Positions 21,419-33,245 of a stretch of DNA of 64,000 nt are shown here, one piece after another. The DNA is taken from the NCBI GenBank assembly GCA_964036275.1, contig OZ038435.1, positions 19,508,793-19,572,792 on the forward strand, given 5' to 3'. The translations under genes were made by a program, and so were the position numbers. The stretch comes from Litoditis marina. Taxonomy: Eukaryota > Nematoda > Chromadorea > Rhabditida > Rhabditidae. Within the stretch, counting starts at the first letter, position 1, and each line of letters opens with the position of its first letter. The notes under the pieces are model-generated. The model had not been told where the DNA came from, made no database searches, and saw only the letters and a list, made by a program, of their open reading frames with translations.

Positions 21419-24400
21419 CTAGTGGCTGAACTCTATTCCGGTGATCTCGACCTCTCCGTCGATCTTCATTCCAATGTAGTCCCCGACGGGGTTGGCACAA
21501 CGGTGCTGGAAGGTTCCCACGCGCTCGTCGTTCACGAAGAGCTGAAAGATCAAAGGTCGAAGATCGTTTAGTACTTCAGTTCAGAGTTCATTTTATAGGT
21601 CACGTAAGTTCTATACCTGAAGGAATGTGACAGCATGTATATTTGAAAGTGAAACCACTGGTGAAAACACCATCAACATTCTGATCTTTGGAAGAAATCC
21701 ATTTACAATTTTTCGAACAGTGAATAATTACGCCAAACCTCCCCCTCCCCCTCACAGCGACGTGAGGTTATTGCCTCACAGTAGATCAATTTGAAACTGG
21801 TGGATATGGGAAGTATGTCCTCCTTCCCTCTATCTATATGCTTATTACCCAGTTGGGAATAATCACATCAAATGCTCCTTGCTTGTCCGAAGGTTGTGCT
21901 CTGCGCAACTGCGCGTTCTCGATCCACACGCTCACCATAATCATCTGGCGCTCGAGCTTGCTCCTGTTCATTCATTGGCTGGTCGTTTGTTGTCTTCGTT
22001 GCCGAAATGAACACTATTCCCTGTCACCAATTGGTACGCGCTCTTAGCGCGCTCTTACGCGTTGCTCTTAGCTCTTAGCGCGCTCTTAGGCACCAATTGG
22101 TACGGTCGTTCGCTGTCTTTGTTAGTAAAAGAAACTATATTTCTCTACCTGGATGGAGTATGGCTCATTGAGAACGGTGACATCGAAAGCGCGTTCCTTG
22201 TGGAAGGGGAACGGACCCTCGCGCTCTTCTTCACCCCACACATCGTTCTTGCACGAATTACGCACGATCTGAATAACATTTTTCATTATCAAAAAACTGA
22301 ATATCGAAAAATTGAAAGAATTATTGAATACATTTATTTAGAAGTTTAGTAAGAGTTATTGAAACCGTCTGTGCTAGTAACCACGCGAGTGAATCAATCG
22401 TATTGAATTGGTAACTTGATCAAAGCGAACCACTACACAGAGTCTGGAAATCTTCGTTATTCTTTTTTCCTTTACGGTGAAGAAAAACCTAAACATGACT
22501 CCAACAGTAGAATTCAAAACATTGTTTCGATCTTAAAATACGGTAGTTGACGTTAGCATGACAAGGACTATACCTTCTTCTCCTTGAGTCTGGGGTTGAA
22601 GTGGAACAGAATATCTCCGTTGGCAGCCAGAAGGTTGCACGACCACGAATTTCCCTTCATGAAGCCGGTGATGAAGATGCGCTGACCTAGAAAAGTTTGA
22701 GATTGAAGTTGGAGAAAGTTCGAAAGTTTGGCTAAAACAGGTGTTTTCGAATAACTATTATTTTTATTATATTTTGCAGAGTCGACATCCATAAATTGCG
22801 TTTGGTAACGATACAAACATCTTCAATCGTAAAAAAGAGAATAAAAGAACAAACCAGCTTGGAGTCCGCCGTTGGGGAAACCGGTCTCGTAGGGAATGTC
22901 GTAGAATCTGAGAACGACATAGTTTGATAAAATTAATGTTTTATTTCGATCGATGATACCCTATTATAAATGCTTTATCTGGAAAAAAATATTAGAGGTC
23001 ATTTATGAGAATGCGCGCAAGCGGCATGCTATGCGTAGATTTCGCTACCATTTTGAGACACTCTTTGAAACTGCCAACTGAACAAAACTTGGAATATTGT
23101 ACAAGAATAATACGTTTTCATCTTGTTTTTTCAAATGTTTCCGCAATTGCCTACCGGCCTTCCCGATGCACGTTCATTGAAATGATGTAAATTTTTAGAT
23201 GGATGAAACTTATTGTAAATTTTTAGATGGATAAAACATATGCCATACCATTCTTTTTTATCAACCTGTATTATTGTTCATGTTCTTATATGTGTTCTAC
23301 ATAATCTATTCATTTCTACTCCAATGTCGTACCTTCCTCCCCAGTGAACTCCGCTCAGTGAGACGTCTCCCTTGACCTGGAAGAATTCGACGATTGAGAA
23401 GGGAAGACGGTGCTTGAACTCGTGAATCTTCTTTCCGTCACAAGTGATCTCCATGCACTCCTCAAGGACTCTGGAATAAGAAACATAGTCAATTACGGTA
23501 GAATTGTGATATCATTTTTGTCTACTTCAAAGGGTTGTTAATACTGAAGCCAACTTAATTCTGTGGAACCCGGCCGTTTTTCAAGATTCGAAAAACTCAA
23601 ACCCGAATTTTTTTATCAGATAAACAACTTTACTAACCACCTATCGGCTCGCTCGCGAGATGCACAACTGTAGTAGGCGTAAATTGAAGTGAAACATGGA
23701 CCTCTTTAAATTGTGTGGTCTCGAATTGTCGCTCATTCTTTGTACGATTTCGAATTCGTCTTATTATATGTTTTCGTAATCACCTCTCTTTTTATTGGAT
23801 ATATGGATATAGTTAGGTTCTTTAAAGTTTCTTGCACACAATTAAAGTGCTCAGCTTTCTAAACATTACTACACAGATTTCGTACTGCATCCGAAAATCA
23901 TTTTGTGCAAATCACAAATTCACGATTAGTTCAACCGGTGACACAACATCTCTCATCTCTCATCATGCGGGCGGCGAGAGCGGCAGACGGCTAGAGAAAC
24001 AATAAATTTGTAACTAACAGTAATTCCCTGCTGTTCAAGGACCCTTTGTCTAAGTCGTTGCAATACCAACCTGACTTTGAGGTCGAACTTTTCTCCCTTT
24101 TTGAAGTGGAGAGACTCGCGCTCTTCCTTTCCCCATGCACCTCCCTGTAATGAAATAAACTAATAGTATTGTAACTAGTGAAGTTGTGAACATGTATGAG
24201 TTGTAATTTGATTAGTTAACTCAGCGTAAGTGGAGAGTTGCGATGGAACACAGTGAGATGGAACTACAAACATATCTAGTCAGAGCGACATGTATAGTTC
24301 GTGTCATTCCCACTGAGACCCATTGGCATCGTGCCAAGATTTTAGGATGACTATTTCTCAGCGCAGACATAAGTATTCTAAATAAATTGTACCATTTCTT

Positions 24401-25579
24401 GTTTTTATGGAACTGAACAATTGCTAACAGAGATTTGCTGTTTTTTCAAAAACTCCAAAGTAGTGAAAACTAGCTCGGAATATTCATTGGCACGCTGCCA
24501 AGTCTCAGTAGGAATGACCGGAACTATACCGTATTCCCTACGATTCGCGCGCTTTAGTCAACTCCGTGTTTTATGAGACTGCCTTCACTCTAATGGCAAC
24601 ACATAGATAAGGAGACAGACACTCGCAGAAACAGAATATTAGTTTTAGACAACTATGTTTTGCATCCGTTCAAAAACTGTAACGACATTATTTACAAATT
24701 ACCACAGAAAACTCAGTCCTACTTGAAGAATTCATGAACAAACCATTTCAACGCACTAATCAGAGAATTTGAGCTAGTGTTCACCGGAGTGAGAGACAAA
24801 GACTGTATATATCGAAAAGACTCAGACATTCCGCGTCTCTTTGATCTACATACTCTCTTCCACGTTTTCTCTCCCTCAAAGTTGGCTCACAGTTGTTGAA
24901 CTGTGATTCAGAGAGGCAGCGTCTGCGTCTCTCTGATCTACACACTCTCTCTCATGAGTATAACTCACGGTGTACGTGTTCATGACGATTTTCTTCTCGT
25001 CGAATCGCAGGTTGATATGAAGTACGGCCTCTCCCATGTGCTCGTTGATTTCTGGGGAACCTGCCAGCAGGTTGATGGCGGCCCTGTAATGTTAATCATG
25101 TGTATTGATTGATTTGACCTACAATGAAATGTATATCGATTGATGTTACCCTACAGTGAGAAGGAGACAAATCAAATGCTTTGACCTACAATTCAAAAGA
25201 AGCATTATAGATTGATATTAAAACGTGTAACATAATTACACACTCAGCAAGAAATGAGTTATGAGGTACATGAAGTATGAAGTTACACGGCCCACGCGTG
25301 GTTCGTGAAGTATGTTTTCCAGTTATTTTGTCACGCGGGATCAAACTACAAAAACAGCAGAACGTAGAATGTAGGTTTTTGACCTGGAATTCCGTTAACG
25401 AACCGTGCACTCCTGCTCTAGTTACTTTCTCAATAGCAAACTACAAACTACAGAAACAGTGCTCACGATTTGGCGTCTTCGTGGACTGTTCCATGGACGT
25501 TGAGGGTCTGTCCGGGCAGGATCTTCTGACCTAACTTGGAGGTATAGGGCACGGGCACGGCTACGTCTCCGGGGTGGGG
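21419..25579 (-). CDS. Tandem-repeat galectin (5' exon missing)
   Basis: The minus-strand exons are 25579-25467, 25083-24969, 24144-24071, 23470-23333, 22907-22855, 22686-22574, 22268-22149 and 21541-21419. All are GT-AG and in phase, giving 282 residues plus stop. Two galectin carbohydrate-recognition domains are present, as in C. elegans LEC-1-type proteins (~280 residues). Domain 1 keeps H60-N62-R64 (LHINLRF), V71-N73 and W80-E83-R85 (WGKEER). Domain 2 keeps H193-N195-R197 (FHFNPR), V204-N206 and W213-E216-R218. Both sites should bind beta-galactosides. No signal peptide is seen, normal for galectins. The first exon read starts PHPGDVAVPVPYTSKL, so only a few residues should be missing; their exon lies upstream and was not identified. 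The introns carry a MITE (24293-24528). Confidence 0.92.
22024..22110. repeat. GCTCTTAGCGC mini-repeat
   Basis: Several short units (GCGCTCTTAGC, GCGCTCTTACGC, GCTCTTAGCTCTTAGCGC) lie between two copies of CACCAATTGGTACG. They occupy a galectin intron 40 bp from an exon edge. Confidence 0.75.
24293..24528. mobile_element. MITE family M2, copy 1
   Basis: It begins TATAGTTCGTGTCATTCCCA then CTGAGACCCATTGGCA, and ends CAAGTCTCAGTAGGAATGAC then CGGAACTATA, an inverted repeat. It lies in a galectin intron. Relatives are at 30673-31086 and 32281-32508. Confidence 0.8.
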
Positions 25580-26212
25580 CTGAAAGAGAGGTCTTATTGA
25601 ATACATAAATGTTATTTCTCCATCTTTGTCTATATTTTCTCTCTGTGCTTCTCTCACTCTCTATGTCTCTCATTATATATCTCTTTTCATTTACAAAACT
25701 ATATCTCTGCGCCCAATTAGTCACGTACAATTAGCATTTCTCTGTTTCTCTACCCCCACCGTCTCTTTATCTCGAATAATCCTCCCTCTATCACCGCCGC
25801 CTAATTAGTCACATATGTGTTCCGATTTCTCTCTTTCTCTCGTTCTCTCCCTATCTCTTCTCTCTTCTTCTCCTTCTCAAATAATCCCCGTCCTCTATCC
25901 TATCGCCCAATTAAATTAGTCACATATGATTCCCATTCCTCTGTTTCTCTCGTTCTCTCCCTATCTCGTTCTCTCTCTAAATCGATAGATTTGTTTGTCC
26001 CATTTGCCGTGTTCGAATGGCGGCTCGGTTTGCTTTTTCAGGGTCGCAAAATAGAAGTGACTCATTTGGTAAACAGAACTATCAATAGACGCCGTCTTTG
26101 CCGGTAAATTCACTAGCAAAACTACGCGTGAAATGCCAAGTCAAACAGGGGTTGCGAGCAAACAGTATTCTTCAAAAGTGCTATTCTGGGAGAGAATAAC
26201 CGATAAACTGCT

Positions 26213-26283
26213 GCCGCTCAGAGAACTTGAACCCGAGACGAAAAAACGAGAGTCAGCTGCGCTAACCACTACACCACTAATAG
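26213..26283 (-). mobile_element. tRNA-like fragment
   Basis: On the minus strand there is an A-box-like stretch, TTAGTGGTGTAGTGGTTAGC, and a B box, TCGGGTTCAAGTTCTC, about 30 bp apart. This is the spacing of a tRNA. I could not form a convincing acceptor stem, so it is more likely a tRNA pseudogene or SINE core than a working tRNA. Confidence 0.5.
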
Positions 26284-26859
26284 AAAAAAGGGCGTGCGTC
26301 ATTAAGGATGCAGTTTCGAGGTTTTAAAAGAGACAGAAAAGATATAGATAGAAACTGTTCGTATCTGATTTTTTAACCCCCTTCTCCCTTAGCAAGTTGT
26401 TTAGGAAATGGACAACTGCTGTTTGAACACTAGGGTTACGCGAATAAAATGAACGCATGTACAATTTTCTTTGTTTTCATTTCTCGAATTTTTCGGTAAA
26501 AAAAGTCTGGAATCTTTTTTTGATTTTCTCATTGAACATCATTGGAAAACTTCATCAACTTGTTCCTTAGAGAAATAGAGCAGTAGTGTTTCATTGTATA
26601 AAAGATCTGTTTCCTATTTTGTTTCTATAGTTACTAAGAGTAGTATGGTATTTATTGTATGAAAAGTTTGTGAATATTTTTTTTTGAGGAATTCAAATTT
26701 CTCATCATTTTTGTTGGTCGGAGATACTCTGTTTCTATTTTACCGTTGTTTATATTTTTCCAGATAAATAGAGGAAGTATTCGCTCGCGTGAAAAGTAAA
26801 GGTAGGTTTAGTTTTATTCCTGTATAAAAACGTTTGTAAAAAGTTTTTCAAGGAATTCA

Positions 26860-28400
26860 AACTGCTCACCATTGTTGTTGTCGGCAGTGAGTCGATGTGG
26901 CACTATTTGTCTCTTTTCTTTTTCGCCCGCAAGCCCCGCCCACTTTGGACATTTCAAAACAGTCACCTTAATGAAAAAAAGGGAAAAACTGATAGGGAAC
27001 CAACAACTAAAAATGATCAATAGTAAGAGGTTAATGTAATGAATTTCTTTTTTTTCTGTTTCTTTCCGCGTCGTTTCAAGGCGGTGATTCTGGGGTTGAA
27101 TTATTGTTAAATACAACTGTTTGCAGGTGAAAACGAAATAATAATGTATAAAGTAAGTAGGAGAAATAATCAATTTCTCGAACAACACTAGTTTTCCCTC
27201 GTGTTTCACATTTCCCAACACTTTGAACATTTCAAAACAGTCAACCGGTGAAAAAGGGAAAAACTGACCAAAACTGACAAACAACTAGAAGAGATCAATA
27301 AAAGAAAAAAGTAAATGTAATATTTTTCATGTTTCATATTTTTTTAACTCACTCCGCGTCGTTTAAAGGCGGTGATTCTGGGGTTGAGTTATTGTTAAAT
27401 GCAACTGGTTGCAGGTAAAAACAAGATGATAGTTCATAGTGTAAGAATGAGAAATCACCAGTGTTCCGAACAACACTAGTCTTCCCTCGTGTTTCACATT
27501 TCCCAACACTTTGGACATTTCAAAACAGTCAACCGCGTGAAAAAGCGAAAAACTGACAGGGAACAAACAACTGAAAGAGATGAATAAAGGAAAGAAGTGG
27601 ATGTAATGAATTTTTTTTTCTTTTTTTCCCGCTTCGTTTCGAAGCGGTGATTCTGGGGTTGAATAGTTATTAAATACATCTAGTGGCAGGTAGAAACGAA
27701 ACAATGTATAAAGTAAGTATGAGAAATAATTAATTTCCCGAAACACACTAGTTTTCCCTCGTGTTTCAATTTTCCGAACACTTTGGACATTTCAAAACAG
27801 TCACCCGAGTGAAAAAGGGAAAAACTGACAAGGAACAAACAACTGAAAGAGCTCAATAAAGGAAAGAAGTGGATGTAATGAATTTTTTTTTCTTTTTTTC
27901 CCGCGTCGTTTCGAAGCGGTGATTCTGGGGTTGAATAATTATTAAATACATCTAGTGGCAGGTAGAAACGAAACAATGTATAAAGTAAGTATGAGAAATA
28001 ATTAATTTCCCGAAACACACTAGTTTTCCCTCGTGTTTCAATTTTCCGAACACTTTGGACATTTCAAAACAGTCCCCCAAGTGAAAAAGGGAAAAACTGA
28101 CAAGGAACAAACAACTGAAAGAGCTCAATAAAGGAAAGAAGTGGATGTAATGAATTTTTTTTTTCCCGCGTCGTTTCGAAGCGGTGATTCTGGGGTTGAA
28201 TAATTATTAAATACATCTAGTGGCAGGTAGAAACGAAACAATGTATAAAGTAAGTATGAGAAATAATTAATTTCCCGAAACACACTAGTTTTCCCTCGTG
28301 TTTCAGTTTTCCTAACACTTTGGACATTTCAAAACAGTCACCCGAGTGAAAAGGGGAAAAACTGATGGGGAACCAACAACTATGAAGAGATCAATTTATC
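26860..28400. repeat. ~265-288 bp tandem repeat array
   Basis: The marker GCGGTGATTCTGGGGTTGA occurs at 27081, 27369, 27644, 27916 and 28181, so unit spacing is 288, 275, 272 and 265 bp. Partial units lie at both ends. Each unit also carries CACTTTGGACATTTCAAAAC (the second has GAACATTTC), AGTGAAAAAGGGAAAAACTG and a T-tract before CCGCGTCGTTT. Units 3-5 are closest to each other, which suggests recent expansion on that side. Confidence 0.92.
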
Positions 28401-28436
28401 TAGTTGCAGGTAGAAACAAAATTTATGACACTTTAT

Positions 28437-28631
28437 AGGTTGAAGGAGGACAGAAAGGAAAGTTTATATGAAAGAGCTGCTTGAGGGCAACTGACAAAGA
28501 CCTTTTTTACTCAAACTAACAAACCTAATTTGCATATGGTTCACATGTATTCAGTCTGTTTTGGGGCGCGCAACGTTATGTTTAGGTACCCCAGGGTACC
28601 TAAGCTAGCTCTCCATTCGGTCTTCCTTTAA
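28437..28631. mobile_element. TTAA-ended MITE family M6, copy 2
   Basis: The interior matches copy 1 (AGGAAAGTTTATATGAAAGA, CTAATTTGCATATGGTTCAC, GGTACCCCAGGGTACC), and it ends TCTTCCTTTAA. The left end is TTGAAGGAGGACAGAAAGGA, one change from TTAA. Confidence 0.7.
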
Positions 28632-28975
28632 AAATGAGAAACGATTTGTTCTTCGGTCGTTTTTGTTTTCTCAACACTTTGGTCATTGCCAAACAGTCAC
28701 CTCAGACAAACAACACAGAAATATCAGTGCATCATTACAGATGAAAGAAGAGTCGATAGAATGTTTTTTTGGATTTTCTGGAATAACCCACCAATCGATA
28801 GAAAAAAACAACGGAAATCCACAAATTCTGACAAGAGGAACTGGAAATGCTGCGTTTCCGACAGTTTCACGAACTGATGCTACCAACAGCCTACCAGTGG
28901 CGAAATCCACCAATAAGTTTTTCTTTACCGGAAGAGTTTTTAGGCTCCCGGGAAAGCAAATTGGGTTTTGATATT

Positions 28976-29190
28976 TTGCACCCGAGATCCTAGCGTGATG
29001 AACTTGTCGAAGCAGTCCGCAGTTATAACCGAACTGTGAGAAGAGGCCGAGTACGGCCACCCAATATTCGTGGCGAAGAAGTTTTCCGAGTATGCAGAGA
29101 TAAAAACACCTGGAGGGCAGTCAAGGAACACCATCTCGAAACGATATGACGTGAACTAAATAAATCTTGAAATCTTGAAATCTTGAACGG
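28976..29190 (+). mobile_element. LINE-like 3' end with 8-bp repeat tail
   Basis: One frame reads a degenerate protein tail (DELVEAVRSYN, then EVFRVCRDKNTWRAVKEHH), followed by TAAATAAATC and a (TTGAAATC)n tail at about 29166-29187. A minus-strand stretch at 42325-42415 has the same CRDKN-W-A text and the same tail. Short octamer tails and 5' truncation are typical of non-LTR retrotransposons. No reverse transcriptase domain is in the window. Confidence 0.55.
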
Positions 29191-30672
29191 CCACAGTAGA
29201 GTTGCCAACCTACCATGACAGTGCTGTTTGATGGCAACTCTCCAAAAGACTAGGGCAACGTGCGTGAAAAATCATTAGCCGTCTCTTGAAAATTTAAGAG
29301 AAAATGTAGAATCAAAAGGCACCAATAAATGATAGTTGCCAGCAAATAACTAGAGTTCTCTATAGAACACTTTGTGCTTCTCCGACCCTCAGCAGCGTGA
29401 AAAGAAACTCGGAACCGCGATGAAACCAGTTAATTGGCAACAATTAACTGAACTTCAAGCACGTCAGGACGATATACCACTTTTGTACTTTTTCATTGCC
29501 TCAACTTTTTTTGAGAAAGTTTGTTAAGTAGGTTTAAAAGTATTAACATATGTGGGGAAAATATATATATCCCCTATAGCGCTGATTCCCATAGTTTCCA
29601 GTTTTTGTTCTTTCCACGTGGTAGGATCGAGAGAACAGTCTGTATCTACAAAGCTATTCACATAAAGAACATTTGCAGCAACACTTGCAGGGCTTCATAT
29701 TATATCGAAAATATTCATTATACGGTAGAAAATATACCAAAATCAGCAAAAATGTCTTATATCTCGAATATCAATTCAGATTCGATATAACCTTCAATAC
29801 TGAATTTATTAACTGAATCTCTAAAGCAGTACGAGCAGAACTGCCGTAATTCTTTCATCTACATCTACAAGTCAGGGGAAGCTTTTGAAGATCTCAGTTC
29901 TTGCTTCTAGCATCTATTGAAATGCATATAAAGCGTATTAAAATAACAAAGCAATGTAAAAAACGTCTGAACCAATGTTGGATTGTTGAGTTCCTCACGT
30001 TTCCACGCGAACAATACAACTCAGTATAGCGCTCTTATTCAGACCTATATTTTGCAGCAATCTTCAACAGAGAGCGTGTAGATCAGAGAGACGCAGACCA
30101 TCTCAGCTGTCTGCGGCCTCATTGACCTCCTGCTCTCTTGCTTTTGTTGCTGGCAAATCACAGAAAACTGACGCAAATACTTTTGAGTAATTCCCGAAGA
30201 GCCTTTTCGCCAGCGTCTCAATTAAATCTGAGATCAATATCGAGGATATTTTCTTAAATGTTGTGACAAGTTGCACATGTGAAAACTGTTTTAGTTTTGA
30301 AAATTATTCGCAACTTCATTGGCACGCTGAGGACTACGCCTGCCAGTGAGCAAAATGAAGTTAACAATCATTCCGACATTTCTCAAGCTGAACGCATTTG
30401 GGATAACTAGTATTTTCTTCAAACTCCAACATCACGTCCCAACAAAAGATCTGGCACCGTAGCAAAGTCATGCAAGTGGTTAGCTGAACATGGTCGAAAA
30501 CCTGATCACACTCTGGCTACATTGTTGTCAACTTTCCATGTTTAAGCATAGAGTAGTTGACCCACATGTGGGTGAGGTGGTGACCAGATAGTTCAGCTCA
30601 GACGTGACCTTTCGATGAGACTTTGCTACGGTGCCTGGAGTAATCTGAATTCGGCCTCTAAGGGTGCGCTCA

Positions 30673-31086
30673 TATAGCTCGTTCCATTCCCACTGAGACC
30701 CATTGGCGTTGTGCCAAGATTTTTGAATGCTTATTTCTTGGATAAAACATGAGTATTCTGAGAAAACTGTTGGTTTACGTGCACTCACAAAACTCAAAAA
30801 TCGCTAACAAAAATTTGCAGTTTTTTTAAAAACTACAAAGTGGTGTAAAATTGACTGAAATATTCATTGGCACGCTGCCAAGTCTCTGTGAAAACGCTGG
30901 CAACTTAAAATACCGGAGAAAACGCAGGCTTAAATACTGGTGTCGAATTAGCCTGCATCTCCTCATGAACTTCAAACAGTATAGGCGACATCTGGCTGAC
31001 CCCGGTATTTTAAGTTGCAAAATTGGCGAGTCCGGTATTTTAAGTTGCAGCGGTTTTTCAGAGCAGTAGGAATGACCGGAACTATA
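30673..31086. mobile_element. MITE M2 copy with nested insertion
   Basis: The outer element runs from CATTCCCACTGAGACCCATT to GGAATGACCGGAACTATA. At 30890-31061 it is interrupted by a second element with ends TGAAAACGCTGGCAACTTAA then AATACCGG, and the inverse CCGGTATTTTAAGTTGCAGC then GGTTTTTCA. An extra partial copy of the inner end (CCGGTATTTTAAGTTGCA) lies at about 31001-31020. Confidence 0.75.
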
Positions 31087-31435
31087 CTTCGAGCTCCCAG
31101 ATTAGGAGGCAGCGGCCCGAATGTGCGAACGATATGTATCGATTGAGCCTCTCAAGCACCTGGGTGCTCAATCGATACGTATAGTTTGCACCTTCGGCCG
31201 CTGCCTCCCAAACTGGCGATTTGAAGTATGACCGCATCCTAAGTGCACTAGTACCCAAATCCTACGGCCGCTAAACTTCATGGTTGCGCGCTTATTGTCG
31301 AATCTACGATGAGATCGATAGAACAATCTGAGATGGAAACGATCAAACGGAGGATAAACTAAAACTAGCAGGCGCGATACCAATCTGGATTAGTTGCTGA
31401 GCAGCTCATAACCTGTGCCTCCTCGTTTCAAGCAC

Positions 31436-31566
31436 TATACTAGAAGTAAATTGAACAGTCACGTAAAGTTAGCATTCAAATGATCGTGCACTTTGTAATT
31501 GCACGTTTCTGAGTTGTGCTGTGTTCAAAATGTTTCACGTGACTGTGCATGTGACTAACAGTATAC
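31436..31566. mobile_element. MITE family M3, copy 2
   Basis: It starts TATACTAGAAGTAAATTGAA then CAGTCACGTAAAG, contains TTGCACGTTTCTGAGTTGTG, and ends GTGACTAACAGTATA. It is in the opposite orientation to the copy at 7138. Confidence 0.75.
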
Positions 31567-32280
31567 CTCATCTGCGAGATTGTTCTCTAACCATCATGAG
31601 GTGCTCACCAGCTAATGCAGATTGATAGCCAGCCTGGGCTCTTACCATCCCTACGTGCCTAGTTGCCTATATAGTTATACATATGTACAGTGTCTAACAT
31701 TCTACGTGTTCACATTCGTATAGTTCTTTCCATCCCTACGTGAACTCTCACAGTGTGCCGACTGCCGATTGAATTTTCATACTAGTAGTTTTTTTGGTTT
31801 AGTTCCTGTGGACACATAACCGATTTCAGAGCAGTCCCCAGGCAACGTCATTTTTGACAATATAGCCGCTTCTTTGAGTAACACGTCACTATTCGTGTTC
31901 ATGAAATATTTCAAAATAAAATGTGCCGGGAACTAGAAACACAGTTTGCAAGATTTTGAGAATAAGAATAAGAATATGTATTAAACCATGTGATTTAAAT
32001 TATAGAAGAATGGGTATTTACATACCAAAAGCACCCATTTTTTGAATGGTTCTGGTACAATTTATGATCTTGCAGGTGTCTCCTTCACTACTTCCAATTT
32101 ATAGTTTCAACTCAGACAACCCCCTGCCAATTAATACACTTCTTTTGTAGGGCCTCGACGAGAGAGTGTACAGGTCAGAGAGACGCAGACTGTCTCACCT
32201 GTCCTGCGGCCTCATTGACCTGCGTGCTCTGTCGCTCTTGTAGCTTTCTGACCGCAGAAAATTGGCGCCAATGTTTTTGA

Positions 32281-32508
32281 GAATCATTCCCACGGAGACC
32301 TCAGCAATGTGCCAACAATACTTCCAGGCGGCTTTTCACAATGTTAATGTTCTCAAAAATACCAAAACTTTTTCTGAGCCGCAGTTAATCTCTGTTACAA
32401 CACATGGGTGAAACATGTTCTCATGAAACCTGTTCTTTTTATGAAATACATTTATTGTAAGTTTCATTGATACTCTGCCAAGTCTTAGTGAGAATGACCG
32501 GAACAGTA
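32281..32508. mobile_element. MITE family M2, diverged copy
   Basis: The ends are ATTCCCACGGAGACC and CTTAGTGAGAATGACCGGAA, with the GTGCCAA/CTGCCAAG inner arms. It is less well preserved than the copy at 24293. Confidence 0.6.
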
Positions 32509-32617
32509 CGTCTCGTGGGAGTTACTCGCGAGATATAGATGTTTTCGTATTTTTTCATAGTTTCACATCAATTGATACGTTTCTCATTGTAACTTTAAAC
32601 TTAGTCAATAATTGACT

Positions 32618-32765
32618 TTAAAGGGGGACAGAGAGGAAAGTTAATATGGAAGCGCTTATCAAGAGAAATCGAGTATAACTTTTAATTCAAACTAACGAAC
32701 CTAATTTGCATACGGTTGTTACGTGTTTGCCTGTTTTGGCGCGCGCAACGTTTTATTTAGGTAAC
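32618..32765. mobile_element. TTAA-ended MITE family M6, truncated
   Basis: The left end TTAAAGGGGGACAGAGAGGA and the CTAATTTGCATACGGTTG interior are present. The sequence leaves the consensus after TTTATTTAGGTA, so the right end is lost. Confidence 0.65.
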
Positions 32766-33018
32766 TTTCTGCTAGTTGACTTCATTTTATTTAACCCAAT
32801 TCTGTTCATTTATTTGCTCCCTTGTACGGTTATACTGCAGAATATTGATAAACCTTATTGAAAATATATTCAGCGCGTCCGATTTCGATCTTCGATTTGA
32901 GAAAAGTGAAACCGTTTAGATCGTAGATCGCTAGATCGATGTGAAGACAATAGATATTTTGAACCCTACGTGGGTATGCGTTTAAAACAACTGCATTTAT
33001 AGCTTTTCTAAAGTGAAC

Positions 33019-33245
33019 TATAGTGAATGCCAAATTTATTAATTTCTGTCCCTGGCCGGAATCGAAAAAGAATGCCAAATTTATTAATTTCTGTCCCTGG
33101 CCGGAATCGAACCTGGGAGCAAAAGATTTGTAGCAGGACGCTAACGACTGCGCTATTAGATCAATAACCGTCAAGCTTTTGAATCGAAGACGTGTGTGCG
33201 TACACAGCGGAAGGTGAGATATACAGTACTCTCCCGCTTTTACTA
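33019..33245 (-). mobile_element. tRNA-like SINE/MITE with internal duplication
   Basis: This is a minus-strand copy. A 42 bp segment (GAATGCCAAATTTATTAATT, then TCTGTCCCTGGCCGGAATCG and AA) is present twice in tandem at its ACTATA end, so the B box is duplicated. The 5' end is degraded after CTCCCGCTTTTACTATGG. Confidence 0.75.

Noticed and set aside
26814..28018. Three similar minus-strand frames (112-156 codons)
   Set aside because: Their similarity comes only from the ~270 bp tandem repeat unit. There is no start-context, splice or domain support.
28663..29060. Open frames of 102 and 125 codons on opposite strands
   Set aside because: No recognisable domain. They lie between a MITE and a LINE-like 3' end and have no supporting splice sites.
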